Assembly (NCBI RefSeq): GCF_004795015.1
Contig: NZ_SSBI01000008.1
Location: 1-64,000, forward strand
DNA length: 64,000 bases
Source of the DNA: Streptomyces sp. A1277
Lineage (GTDB): Bacteria; Actinomycetota; Actinomycetes; Streptomycetales; Streptomycetaceae
Reading direction: 5' to 3'
This document shows positions 7,635 to 15,074 of this stretch, one piece after another. How positions within the stretch are numbered: the first letter of the stretch is position 1; the number at the start of each line of letters is the position of its first letter. The translations under genes were made by a program, and so were the position numbers. Under the pieces are notes generated by a model. It saw only the letters and a list, made by a program, of their open reading frames with translations, was not told the DNA's origin and made no database searches.

Positions 7635-8831
7635 GTGCAGGCAGCAAACGAAACACCCGAGCGGCCACCGGGCCGGCTCCACCGGGCCCGAGTGCTCTAC
7701 CGCAACGTCTCCAAGCGGCAGCTCGCCTGGCAGTTGCTCAAGGACACGGTCAACTCGTGCATGGAGTACCGCATCCTGGGACTCGCCGCCGAGGCGGCGT
7801 TCTTCACCCTGCTGTCCCTGCCCCCGCTGCTCCTCGGCCTGATCGGCCTGCTCGGTTACGTGGACGAGTGGACCAGCACCACCACGGTCGCCTCCATCGA
7901 GCGCAACATCCTCAGCGCGGCGCACACCGTGCTCTCCGAGCGCGGCGTCAACGACTTCGCCAAGCCGCTCCTGGCGGACGTCACCACCGGCGCCCGGCCC
8001 GACGTCATCTCCATCGGCTTCGCCATCGCCCTGTGGTCCGGCTCCCGCGCGGTCAACGTCTTCATCGACACCATCACCGTGATGTACGGGCTCGACGGCC
8101 AGCGCGGCATCGTCAAGACCCGGATGCTCGCCTTCCTGCTGTACGTGGTGGCGCTGCTGCTCGGCGCGGTGGTCCTGCCGCTGCTCGTGGTCGGCCCCGA
8201 CCGGGTCGTGGAGCTCATACCGTGGGGCACCGAGGTCATAAGCGTCCTGTACTGGCCCCTGGTGATACTCCTGTCGGTCGCCTTCCTCACGACCCTCTAC
8301 CACGTGTCCGTGCCCGTGCGTTCGCCGTGGATCGAGGACATGCCGGGCGCCCTGATGGCGCTGGCGATGTGGGTGGTCGGCAGCTTCCTGTTGCGGATCT
8401 ACCTCACCAGTACGGTCGAGGGCCCCACCATCTACGGATCGCTCGCCGCCCCCATCGCCGTACTGCTGTGGATCGGCGTCTCCGCCTTCGCGGTCCTGGT
8501 GGGCGCCGCCGTGAACGCGGCCATCGACCGGGTCTGGCCCTCGGTCGCGACGGCCGCCGCCCGCGCCGCCAACGACCGGGTGCGCGCCGCCCAGGCCGCC
8601 GAGTTCGTGGCCCGCACCCAGGCGGCGAGCTGGCACGGCGGACCGCAGAACGACGACGAGGACGAGGACGAGGAGGACGACGACGACGAGGGCGACGTGG
8701 GCGACAGCCCGTACATGCCGTCCGAGTTCCCCGAGCGCTGGTCGCGGTTCCTGCCGCCGGACGACGTGAAGTCACGGCTCCAGCCCAGCCGCGAGAAGGA
8801 CGCGGAGAAGCCGCACCCCTACGACGAGTGA
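7635..8831 (+). CDS. YihY/virulence factor BrkB family membrane protein
   Basis: A 398-residue inner-membrane protein from GTG 7635 with AAGGA close upstream. It has about six hydrophobic segments (AAFFTLLSLPPLLLGLIGLLGYV, IGFAIALWSGSRAVNVFI, LAFLLYVVALLLGAVVLPLLVV, WPLVILLSVAFLTTLYHV, ALMALAMWVVGSFLL, LAAPIAVLLWIGVSAFAVLVGAAV), matching the YihY/BrkB family of uncertain function. The C-terminal cytoplasmic tail has an unusual run of about 18 mostly Asp/Glu residues (NDDEDEDEEDDDDEGD). It is transcribed divergently from the AidB-like dehydrogenase. Confidence 0.9.
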   Translation: MQAANETPERPPGRLHRARVLYRNVSKRQLAWQLLKDTVNSCMEYRILGLAAEAAFFTLLSLPPLLLGLIGLLGYVDEWTSTTTVASIERNILSAAHTVLSERGVNDFAKPLLADVTTGARPDVISIGFAIALWSGSRAVNVFIDTITVMYGLDGQRGIVKTRMLAFLLYVVALLLGAVVLPLLVVGPDRVVELIPWGTEVISVLYWPLVILLSVAFLTTLYHVSVPVRSPWIEDMPGALMALAMWVVGSFLLRIYLTSTVEGPTIYGSLAAPIAVLLWIGVSAFAVLVGAAVNAAIDRVWPSVATAAARAANDRVRAAQAAEFVARTQAASWHGGPQNDDEDEDEEDDDDEGDVGDSPYMPSEFPERWSRFLPPDDVKSRLQPSREKDAEKPHPYDE

Positions 8832-8907
8832 GTGACGGGCGCCGGCGGCCCGGGCCTGCGGTCCCGCTCCTTCGCCCCCGGCAGCCGCTTACGCACCCGC
8901 CGCGTCC

Positions 8908-9087
8908 GTGGACGACACCGGCGGCATGGGCGACAGCTACGAAGAGCGCGCGTCCCGGCTGGACGGCGCGAAGGTCTGGACCCTGACCGTGCCACCGGGC
9001 ACGGCCCACCCGGTGCTGCCCGACGGCTGCATGGACCTGCGGTGGAGCGGGGACCGGCTGCTCGTCGCGGGACCGGACACGCACGCC
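8908..9087 (+). pseudogene. AraC-family regulator, N-terminal fragment (DUF6597-type)
   Basis: From GTG 8908 or ATG 8926 the reading frame encodes SYEERASRL...[25 protein letters not shown], the start of the N-terminal domain of a streptomycete AraC-type regulator. Homology stops after about 60 residues, near 9087. The remaining ~200 residues, including both helix-turn-helix motifs, are absent. Immediately after the break, sequence belongs to a VOC gene on the opposite strand. The fragment cannot bind DNA and is best read as a deletion remnant. Confidence 0.75.
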
Positions 9088-9095
9088 GGTCCCCG

Positions 9096-9331
9096 CCGGA
9101 CGGCGGGGCCCAGTCGGGGTCGTACGAGCGGACGGTGTCCTCGGTGTCCCACAGCAGGCGCCCGCCGCCCGGCAGGGTCACCTCGACATGGGGTGCGGAT
9201 TCCGCGCCGGCCGGGACGTCGAGGCCGAGCCGGCGGTAGAAGGCGAGCGATGCGGGAAGATCGGCGGTGGTGATGCCGATCGCGTCGAGTCGTGGAGTCG
9301 TGCCCCGACCGTAGGCAGGGCCCCGGCCCAC
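9096..9331 (-). pseudogene. VOC (glyoxalase/bleomycin-resistance) N-terminal fragment
   Basis: On the minus strand the frame reads [29 protein letters not shown]...[22 protein letters not shown] then PPSGG, the first ~70 residues of a VOC-fold protein; the second beta-alpha-beta-beta-beta module is missing. The expected start (M before TPRL) reads ACG, so initiation is also in doubt; the nearest start in frame is GTG 9331. It abuts the AraC fragment tail to tail, so one deletion removed the 3' ends of both genes. Confidence 0.72.
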
Positions 9332-9349
9332 GGTCTTGTACGAATCCGG

Positions 9350-10912
9350 TCATGGCCCCGCAGGAGCGCGGTGCACGTCCGCCGGGGAGGTGCCCGGGTC
9401 CGTCAGCGCCAGACCCAGCGCGGCCCGCTCGGTGACCCAGCGGGTGGGGCGGTGGCGCGGGTCGCCGGTCGTGGCGTACAGCGCCCGGTGCAGCTGAAGC
9501 ATGCGGGCCGCCCCGATCCGCTCGCCCCAGGCCAGCGGCCCCACCGGGTAGCCGAGCCCGGTCGTCACGGCCACGTCGATGTCGGCCGGGGCGGCGAGCG
9601 AACGCTCCGCGATGGACGCCGCGACCGACACGATCGAGGCGAGCAGCCGCTGCGCGACCGACCCCGCCGTGTCCCGGACCACCGACACCGCGTGCGGCTC
9701 GCCGCCGTCCGCCGCCCGGGTCAGCACCGCGCGAGCATCCCGGGCCGCCGCCGGATCCGCCGCCGGGGTCACCGCCAGCACCCGCCGCCGCCCGGCCGCC
9801 GGCAGCGGGTCCACGCCGAAGGTGCGGGCGGCCGGCAGCCCGTGCGCGGCCACCGCCGAAGCGACCGTCGTGCCCCAGACCGGGACCAGGACCAGCGCCC
9901 CGCCGGACGGCCGCTGCCCGCTCCCGACCGTCGCGCCCGCCGAGGCCAGCGCCTCCCGGAGCGCCGCCGCGTCCGCCTCCCGCGCCGGGTCCGGGGCGAA
10001 GACGTGCACCGGGCGGTCCGCGTCCCCGGTGACCGGCGGCTCGGGCGCGGGGCCGGGCGCCTCGGGACCGTACGCGTACCAGCCGCGTCCGGTCTTGCGG
10101 CCGTGCAGGCCGGCCGCCACCCGGTTCGGGGTCAGGTAGGAGGGGCGCAGCCGGTCCTCGTGGCGGAAGCCCTCCCAGATCGAGTCGATGACGGCGGCGG
10201 TCACATCGAGCCCGGTGAGGTCCATCAGCTCGAACGGGCCCATCCGCAGCCCGAGCACGTCCCGCGCGATCCGGTCGATGTCCGACGGCTCGCCGACGCC
10301 CTCCTCCAGCAGCGCCAGCGCCTCCGTCACCAGTCCGCGCCCGGCGTGGTTGACGAGGAAGCCCGGGGTGTCCGCGACCGTCACCGCGCGGTGGCCGCAG
10401 CTCTCCACGAGCGAGGTCAGCAGCGGCGGGATGTCCGGCCGGGTGGCGGCGCCCGGCACCACCTCCACGATCCGCATCAGCGGCACCGGGTTGAAGAAGT
10501 GCAGCCCCGCCAGGCGCGCCGGGTCCTTCAGCGCGGCGGCGATCCGGGTCACGGACAGCGAGGAGGTGTTGGTCGCGAAGACGGCGGAGGCGGGCAGGGC
10601 CCGCTCCAGCCGGCCGAACACCTCGGTCTTGGTGGCCAGGTCCTCGCGCACCGCCTCGATCACCAGCTCGACGTCCGGGCCCGCCGCCCACGGATCGTCC
10701 AGCGGGACCAGCCGCTCCAGCGCGGACGCCGCGTCCCCGGCGGACATCCGGCCCTTGGCCACGGCCCGCTCCAGCATGGACCCGACGAAGGCGACCGCGT
10801 CCGTCACCGCCTCGGTGCGTACGTCGCACAGCTCGACGGTGTGTCCGGCCGAGGCCGCCCACTGGGCGATGCCGCGGCCCATGGCTCCGGCGCCGACGAT
10901 CCTGATACGCAT
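9350..10912 (-). CDS. 3-hydroxyacyl-CoA dehydrogenase
   Basis: A 520-residue NAD-dependent dehydrogenase. The N-terminal Rossmann motif IVGAGAMGRGIAQWAA is followed by TNTSSLSVTRIAAAL, GLHFFNPVPLMRIVEVV (the catalytic His region) and the C-terminal dimerisation domains PGFLVNHAGRGLVTEAL and a second degenerate repeat (YPVGPLAWGERIGAARML). This is the PaaH/FadB2-like arrangement with two C-terminal domains. Neighbours (CoA-transferase pair upstream, thiolase nearby) suggest it works in beta-oxidation-like breakdown of an aromatic or dicarboxylic acid to acetyl-CoA and succinyl-CoA. An in-frame GTG at 10921 is an alternative start. Confidence 0.9.
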   Translation of the reverse strand: MRIRIVGAGAMGRGIAQWAASAGHTVELCDVRTEAVTDAVAFVGSMLERAVAKGRMSAGDAASALERLVPLDDPWAAGPDVELVIEAVREDLATKTEVFGRLERALPASAVFATNTSSLSVTRIAAALKDPARLAGLHFFNPVPLMRIVEVVPGAATRPDIPPLLTSLVESCGHRAVTVADTPGFLVNHAGRGLVTEALALLEEGVGEPSDIDRIARDVLGLRMGPFELMDLTGLDVTAAVIDSIWEGFRHEDRLRPSYLTPNRVAAGLHGRKTGRGWYAYGPEAPGPAPEPPVTGDADRPVHVFAPDPAREADAAALREALASAGATVGSGQRPSGGALVLVPVWGTTVASAVAAHGLPAARTFGVDPLPAAGRRRVLAVTPAADPAAARDARAVLTRAADGGEPHAVSVVRDTAGSVAQRLLASIVSVAASIAERSLAAPADIDVAVTTGLGYPVGPLAWGERIGAARMLQLHRALYATTGDPRHRPTRWVTERAALGLALTDPGTSPADVHRAPAGP

Positions 10913-10956
10913 GCGGGTCACGGTCCTCTCGATGGGGCGGGGTCGGGCGTGGGGGT

Positions 10957-11715
10957 TCAGCGCAGGTAGACGCGGCCCGGGTCGACATCCTCGCGCAGCA
11001 GCCGCAGCTCGTCCCGGGTCGGGGGCGCCACCTCGTCCACCGTGCCGGCGACCCGGAGGTCCCAGCCGGTGGCGGCCCGGACCCGCTCGACGGTGACCCC
11101 GGGCTGGACGGCCTCCAGCCGCAGCTCGTCGCCGACGCCCTCGCGGGCCAGGATGCCCAGCTCCGTGATGACCCGGGTGACACCCGCGCCCAGCGGGCGG
11201 ATGCCGTCGGCCAGGGCGCGGTCCGGGCCCGGCGTGGTGCAGAAGTCGAGCTCCGCGGTGAAGGAGCGGGGGTGGTGGCGGCGCATCACCACGAAGACCT
11301 CGCGGGAGTTGGCCATCACCTCGACCCCACCGCCCGAACCGGGCAGCCGCACCGACGGAGCGGCCCAGTCGCCGATCACCGACGTGTTGAGGCTGCCCCG
11401 GCGGTCGATCTGCGCGGCCCCCAGGAAGCCCACGTCGATATGGCCGCCCTGGAGCACCGAGCCGAACAGCATCGGCATCGGCACGACCGCCTCCGCGCCC
11501 GTGACCAGGACCGCGTCGGCGATGGTCTCCGGCAGATGCGAGGGGTGGGCGCCGCACACCCCGGACTCGTACACCACCTCCAGCTCCGGGGCGACCGTCA
11601 GCCGGGCCAGCTCGGTGGCGAGCGTCGGCAGCCCGATCCCGGCGAACACCGTGCTGCGCCCGGCCAGTTCGCGGGCGGCGACGACGGAGAGCAGCTCGGA
11701 GGAGGTGACCGTCAT
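10957..11715 (-). CDS. CoA-transferase subunit B
   Basis: A 252-residue class I CoA-transferase beta subunit (CatJ/PcaJ-like). The family SENG-type catalytic segment appears here as YESGVCGAHPSHLPETI, with GGHIDVGFLGAAQIDRRGSLNTSVIG and the C-terminal GVTRVITELGIL...LRLEAVQPGVTVERVRAATGWDL typical of the family. Subunit A ends overlapping this start (ATGA), so the two are translationally coupled as a heteromer. The family transfers CoA from succinyl-CoA to 3-oxoacids such as 3-oxoadipate; the actual acid is not known. The catalytic Glu position reads E in YESGVCG. Confidence 0.9.
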   Translation of the reverse strand: MTVTSSELLSVVAARELAGRSTVFAGIGLPTLATELARLTVAPELEVVYESGVCGAHPSHLPETIADAVLVTGAEAVVPMPMLFGSVLQGGHIDVGFLGAAQIDRRGSLNTSVIGDWAAPSVRLPGSGGGVEVMANSREVFVVMRRHHPRSFTAELDFCTTPGPDRALADGIRPLGAGVTRVITELGILAREGVGDELRLEAVQPGVTVERVRAATGWDLRVAGTVDEVAPPTRDELRLLREDVDPGRVYLR

Positions 11716-12653
11716 GACAGCCGCCGTCCGTAGTCCACCGGCGTACTCGGCGCCTCGCCGACCGCGAGCCCCGCCCAGTGCTCCTCGCCGAGCCCGGCCA
11801 CGTACTGGGCGTGGTCCGCCGTGCCGTACACCCACGTGTCCAGCCACTCCCGGAGCCGCTGCGGGTCCTTGCTGATGTGCGACCAGGCCCGGTAGAAGGC
11901 GTTGTCCCGGTCGTAGTAGCCCTGGGCGAACGACGGATGCGCGCCGCGCGGGCAGTGGACGACGGCGTCGACCGCGTGCGCGGGGACGAGCGTGCGGTTG
12001 GGGTCCGAGCGGATCACCTCGTCCGCCACGATCTCCTCCACCACGACGACCGCCCTGTCCGCCGCGTACACCGCCTCGGCCTGCACTCCGGTCAGCCCCC
12101 ACATCTGGGTGTTGCCGCGCCGGTCGGCGCGCTGGGCGTGGATGATCGTCACGTCCGGGTTGACGGGCGGTACGACGTAGATCTGCTCGGGTTCGCCGTC
12201 CGGGCCGGGGTACGGCGAGGTCACCTTGCGCAGGGCGGGGTTGACGGACGGCAGGTCGCTGCCGCCGTAACTGCGCAGGGGGTAGAACGGCAGCCGCTGC
12301 GCGCCGGCGAGGTAGCGGCAGACCATCCCGTAGTGGCTGTACTCCTCGAAGATGAGCGGCGCCGGGTCCGCGCGCTCCACCCGGCGGCGCAGCTCCCCGA
12401 GCGAGCCGGCCGATGAGTTGCCCACGAACGAGGAGACCAGCCGGGTCACACAGCCCGCCGCGATCATCTGGTCCACCACGATGTCCGCGGTCATCCGCAC
12501 GACCGTGAGGTCCCGGCGGCCCTGGCGGATGATCTCGTGCCCGGCGGCGACCGGGATGAGGTGGGTGAAGCCTTCGAGGCAGACGGTGGCGCCGTCGTGG
12601 ACGAACGCCGCGACGGCCGCGCTCATCGACATCGTCTTGTCCTTGCGGGCCAC
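11712..12653 (-). CDS. CoA-transferase subunit A
   Basis: A 313-residue class I CoA-transferase alpha subunit (CatI/GctA-like): MSMSAAVAAFVHDGATVCLEGFTHLIPVAAGHEIIRQGRRDLTVVR, PPVNPDVTIIHAQRADRRGNTQMWGLTG and a long C-terminal extension ending in a CDHE-type region (ISKDPQRLREWLDTWVYG). GTG 12653 has GGAGGA five bases upstream and is preferred over the internal ATG. It heads an A-B-dehydrogenase operon read away from the divergent LysR gene, which probably regulates it. Confidence 0.9.
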   Translation of the reverse strand: MARKDKTMSMSAAVAAFVHDGATVCLEGFTHLIPVAAGHEIIRQGRRDLTVVRMTADIVVDQMIAAGCVTRLVSSFVGNSSAGSLGELRRRVERADPAPLIFEEYSHYGMVCRYLAGAQRLPFYPLRSYGGSDLPSVNPALRKVTSPYPGPDGEPEQIYVVPPVNPDVTIIHAQRADRRGNTQMWGLTGVQAEAVYAADRAVVVVEEIVADEVIRSDPNRTLVPAHAVDAVVHCPRGAHPSFAQGYYDRDNAFYRAWSHISKDPQRLREWLDTWVYGTADHAQYVAGLGEEHWAGLAVGEAPSTPVDYGRRLS

Positions 12654-12709
12654 GGTGCTCCTCCGTCCGCGCGGGCTCCGCACCACCGTGCCAGCAGCCA
12701 TTGAGGAGT

Positions 12710-12736
12710 GTCCAATACCGAATTAAGGTCGGATCA
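12710..12736. promoter_or_regulatory. Candidate LysR operator upstream of the CoA-transferase operon
   Basis: The 132-base divergent gap holds GTCCAATA (12710-12717) and GGTCGGATCA (12727-12736) inside an AT-rich stretch. Both words recur before the thiolase gene (TATTGGAC at 13711, GGTCGGATCA at 13741). The repetition suggests that one regulator, probably the adjacent LysR protein, binds both promoters. Confidence 0.45.
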
Positions 12737-12785
12737 AGACGCTGGACGAATCAATGGCGTCGGTGGACCGACAGGAAGGACCGGC

Positions 12786-13694
12786 GTGGAGCTGCGCCAT
12801 CTCTCCGCGTTCCTCGCCGTGGCGGAGGAACTGCACTTCGGCCGGGCCGCCAAGCGGCTCCAGATGGCACAGCCGCCGCTGAGCCAGCAGATCCGGCAGC
12901 TGGAGAAGGAACTCGGCGTCCAGCTCTTCGAGCGCAGCACCCGCTCGGTGCGGCTCACCAGCGCGGGCGAGTCGTTCCTCCAGCCGGTGCGGACCGTGCT
13001 GGACGACCTGGACACGGCGGTACGGGCGGCGAGGGCGGCCGGGCGGGGCGAGTACGGGCGCGTCGGCATCGGCTTCGCGGGCGCATCCAGCCACGAGACG
13101 CTGCCGCTGCTCACTCGGGCGGTGCGGGCCGCCCACCCCGCGATCGAGCTGGTCATGACCGGCCAGACCTACGCCAACGTGGCGCTCGCCCGGGTCGCGG
13201 ACGGCTCCCTGGACCTGGGCTTCGTCCGGCTGCCGGTGACCCAGCCGGGCGTGGTCTGCCGGGTGATCGACGAGGAGGTGCTGGTGTGCGCGCTGCCCTT
13301 CGATCATCCGCTCGCCGCCCGCGAGGAGATCCCCCTCGGCGCGCTGGCCGGGGAGCCGTTCGTCTCGTTCCCCGCGAACACCGGCTCCACCGTGCGCGAC
13401 GCGATGGTGGAGGCGTGCGAGTCCGCCGGGTTCCACCCGAGGGTGGTGCAGGAGGCGCCCGACTCGTACACCATCCTGGCGCTGGTCGCGGCGGGCGTCG
13501 GGGTGACCCTGACCGTCACCTCCGTCCAGCACATCCAGCAGAACGGCCTCGTCTACCGGCCCCTCGCCGGGCCGCCGATCCGGCGGCAGGCGGCGCTGGC
13601 CTGGCGGGCGGACAACCCTTCGGCCGCCCTGCGCGCCGTGCTCGCCGTCGCCGAGACGGCCCTGCCCACCCCATTGAGACGCGACGCGTCTTGA
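12786..13694 (+). CDS. LysR family transcriptional regulator
   Basis: A 302-residue LysR regulator. The winged helix-turn-helix is at residues 1-60 (ELRHLSAFLAVAEELHFGRAAKRLQMAQPPLSQQIRQLEKELGVQLFERS), followed by a periplasmic-binding-protein-like effector domain. The start GTG 12786 has GAAGGA at ideal distance and begins exactly where family members begin; longer forms read through the operator region. It is divergent from the CoA-transferase operon and upstream of the thiolase, the typical CatR/BenM-like control position. The effector is unknown. Confidence 0.92.
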   Translation: MELRHLSAFLAVAEELHFGRAAKRLQMAQPPLSQQIRQLEKELGVQLFERSTRSVRLTSAGESFLQPVRTVLDDLDTAVRAARAAGRGEYGRVGIGFAGASSHETLPLLTRAVRAAHPAIELVMTGQTYANVALARVADGSLDLGFVRLPVTQPGVVCRVIDEEVLVCALPFDHPLAAREEIPLGALAGEPFVSFPANTGSTVRDAMVEACESAGFHPRVVQEAPDSYTILALVAAGVGVTLTVTSVQHIQQNGLVYRPLAGPPIRRQAALAWRADNPSAALRAVLAVAETALPTPLRRDAS

Positions 13695-13710
13695 ATCAGG
13701 GCGAACTGGA

Positions 13711-13750
13711 TATTGGACCGACTCAGCCACCGGGTGCGAGGGTCGGATCA
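13711..13750. promoter_or_regulatory. Candidate LysR operator before the thiolase gene
   Basis: Contains TATTGGAC (13711-13718) and GGTCGGATCA (13741-13750), the same two words as in the lysR/CoA-transferase divergent gap. It lies 42 bases ahead of the thiolase start. Confidence 0.4.
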
Positions 13751-13791
13751 CCCCCTTGTCTCCTGCCACCACACCCTGGAAAGGCCCCGCC

Positions 13792-15018
13792 GTGCCGGAC
13801 CCCCTCGACGTAGTGATCTGCGAACCCCTGCGCACCCCCATCGGCCGCTTCGGCGGGGTGTTCGCCGGGCAGCGGCCGGCCGCCCTCGCCGCCCGCGTCA
13901 TCGCCGAGGTCGTCGCCCGTACCGGCATCGACCCGGACCGGGTGGACGAGGTGATCCTCGGCCACTCCTACCCCTCGGCCGAAGCCCCCGCCATCGGCCG
14001 GGTCGCCGCCCTGGACGCCGGGCTTCCGCAGACGGTCACCGGCGTCCAGACCGACCGCCGCTGCGGCTCCGGGCTCCAGGCGGTCCTGGACGCGGCCATG
14101 CAGATCCGCGCCGGATTCAGCGAGGTCGTCATCGCGGGCGGCGTCGACGTGATGAGCGCCGCCCCCTACTACACGCACGACGGGCGCTGGGGCATCAAGG
14201 GACCCGGCCTCCAGCTCCACGACGCGCTCGCCCGGGGCCGGGTCACCGCGGGCGGCGTCCACCACCCCGTGCCCGGCGGGATGATCGAGACCGCCGAGAA
14301 CCTGCGCCGCGCGTACGGCATCAGCCGCGCCGACCAGGACGCGCTGGCCCTGCGCTCGCAGCGGCGGGCCGGCCGGGCGGCGGCCGAGGGGCGGTACGAG
14401 GCGGAGACCGTCCCGGTCACGGTGCGGACCAGGAAGGCCGAGACGGTGGTCACCGCCGACGAGCACCCCCGCCCCGACACCACCGCCGAACAGCTCGCCG
14501 CCCTGCGCCCGGTCATGGCCGAGACCGACCCGGAGGCCACCGTCACCGCGGGCAACGCCAGCGGCCAGAACGACGCGGCGGCCGCCTGCCTGGTCACGAG
14601 CGCCGCCACCGCCGAACGCCTCGGCCTCACCCCGCTGGTGCGGCTGGTCTCCTTCGCCCGGGCCGGAGTCCCCGCCGCCACCATGGGCCTCGGCCCCGTC
14701 CCCGCCACCCGCACCGCGCTCGGCCGCGCCGGCCTCACCCTCGCCGACCTCGACCTGATCGAGCTCAACGAGGCGTTCGCCGCCCAGGTGCTCGCCTGCA
14801 CCCGGGAGCTGGGCCTCGGCGAGAAGGACCACGAGGAGCGGATCAACGTGAACGGCTCCGGCGTCTCGCTCGGCCACCCCGTCGGCGCCACCGGAGCCCG
14901 CATCCTCGCCACCCTCACCCGGGAACTGCACCGCCGCGAGGCGCGCTACGGCCTGGAGACCATGTGCATCGGCGGCGGCCAGGGCCTCGCCGCGGTCTTC
15001 GAGCGCGTCGCGGCCTGA
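13792..15018 (+). CDS. Acetyl-CoA acyltransferase (thiolase)
   Basis: A 408-residue degradative thiolase from GTG 13792 with GGAAAGG upstream. The nucleophilic Cys lies in TDRRCGSGLQAVLDAAMQI; GNASGQNDAAAA, the active-site His region NVNGSGVSLGHPVGATGARI and the second catalytic Cys in METMCIGGGQG-type ending (LETMCIGGGQGLAAVFE) are all present. In context with the CoA-transferase and 3-hydroxyacyl-CoA dehydrogenase it would cleave a 3-oxoacyl-CoA such as 3-oxoadipyl-CoA into acetyl-CoA and succinyl-CoA (PcaF-like). The substrate assignment is inference. Confidence 0.92.
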   Translation: MPDPLDVVICEPLRTPIGRFGGVFAGQRPAALAARVIAEVVARTGIDPDRVDEVILGHSYPSAEAPAIGRVAALDAGLPQTVTGVQTDRRCGSGLQAVLDAAMQIRAGFSEVVIAGGVDVMSAAPYYTHDGRWGIKGPGLQLHDALARGRVTAGGVHHPVPGGMIETAENLRRAYGISRADQDALALRSQRRAGRAAAEGRYEAETVPVTVRTRKAETVVTADEHPRPDTTAEQLAALRPVMAETDPEATVTAGNASGQNDAAAACLVTSAATAERLGLTPLVRLVSFARAGVPAATMGLGPVPATRTALGRAGLTLADLDLIELNEAFAAQVLACTRELGLGEKDHEERINVNGSGVSLGHPVGATGARILATLTRELHRREARYGLETMCIGGGQGLAAVFERVAA

Positions 15019-15029
15019 AACCGCCGCAA

Positions 15030-15057
15030 CGCTGCCGGGAGCACGGCCCCGGCAGCG
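15030..15057. terminator. Bidirectional terminator between thiolase and nanT
   Basis: A perfect 9-bp stem CGCTGCCGG / CCGGCAGCG with a 10-base loop between two convergent genes. Confidence 0.7.
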
Positions 15058-15074
15058 CTACGGACCGGCCGGTC

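Noticed and set aside
8650..8700. GAC/GAG-rich run in the BrkB gene as a microsatellite
   Set aside because: It encodes an acidic tail with mixed codons; not a clean tandem repeat.
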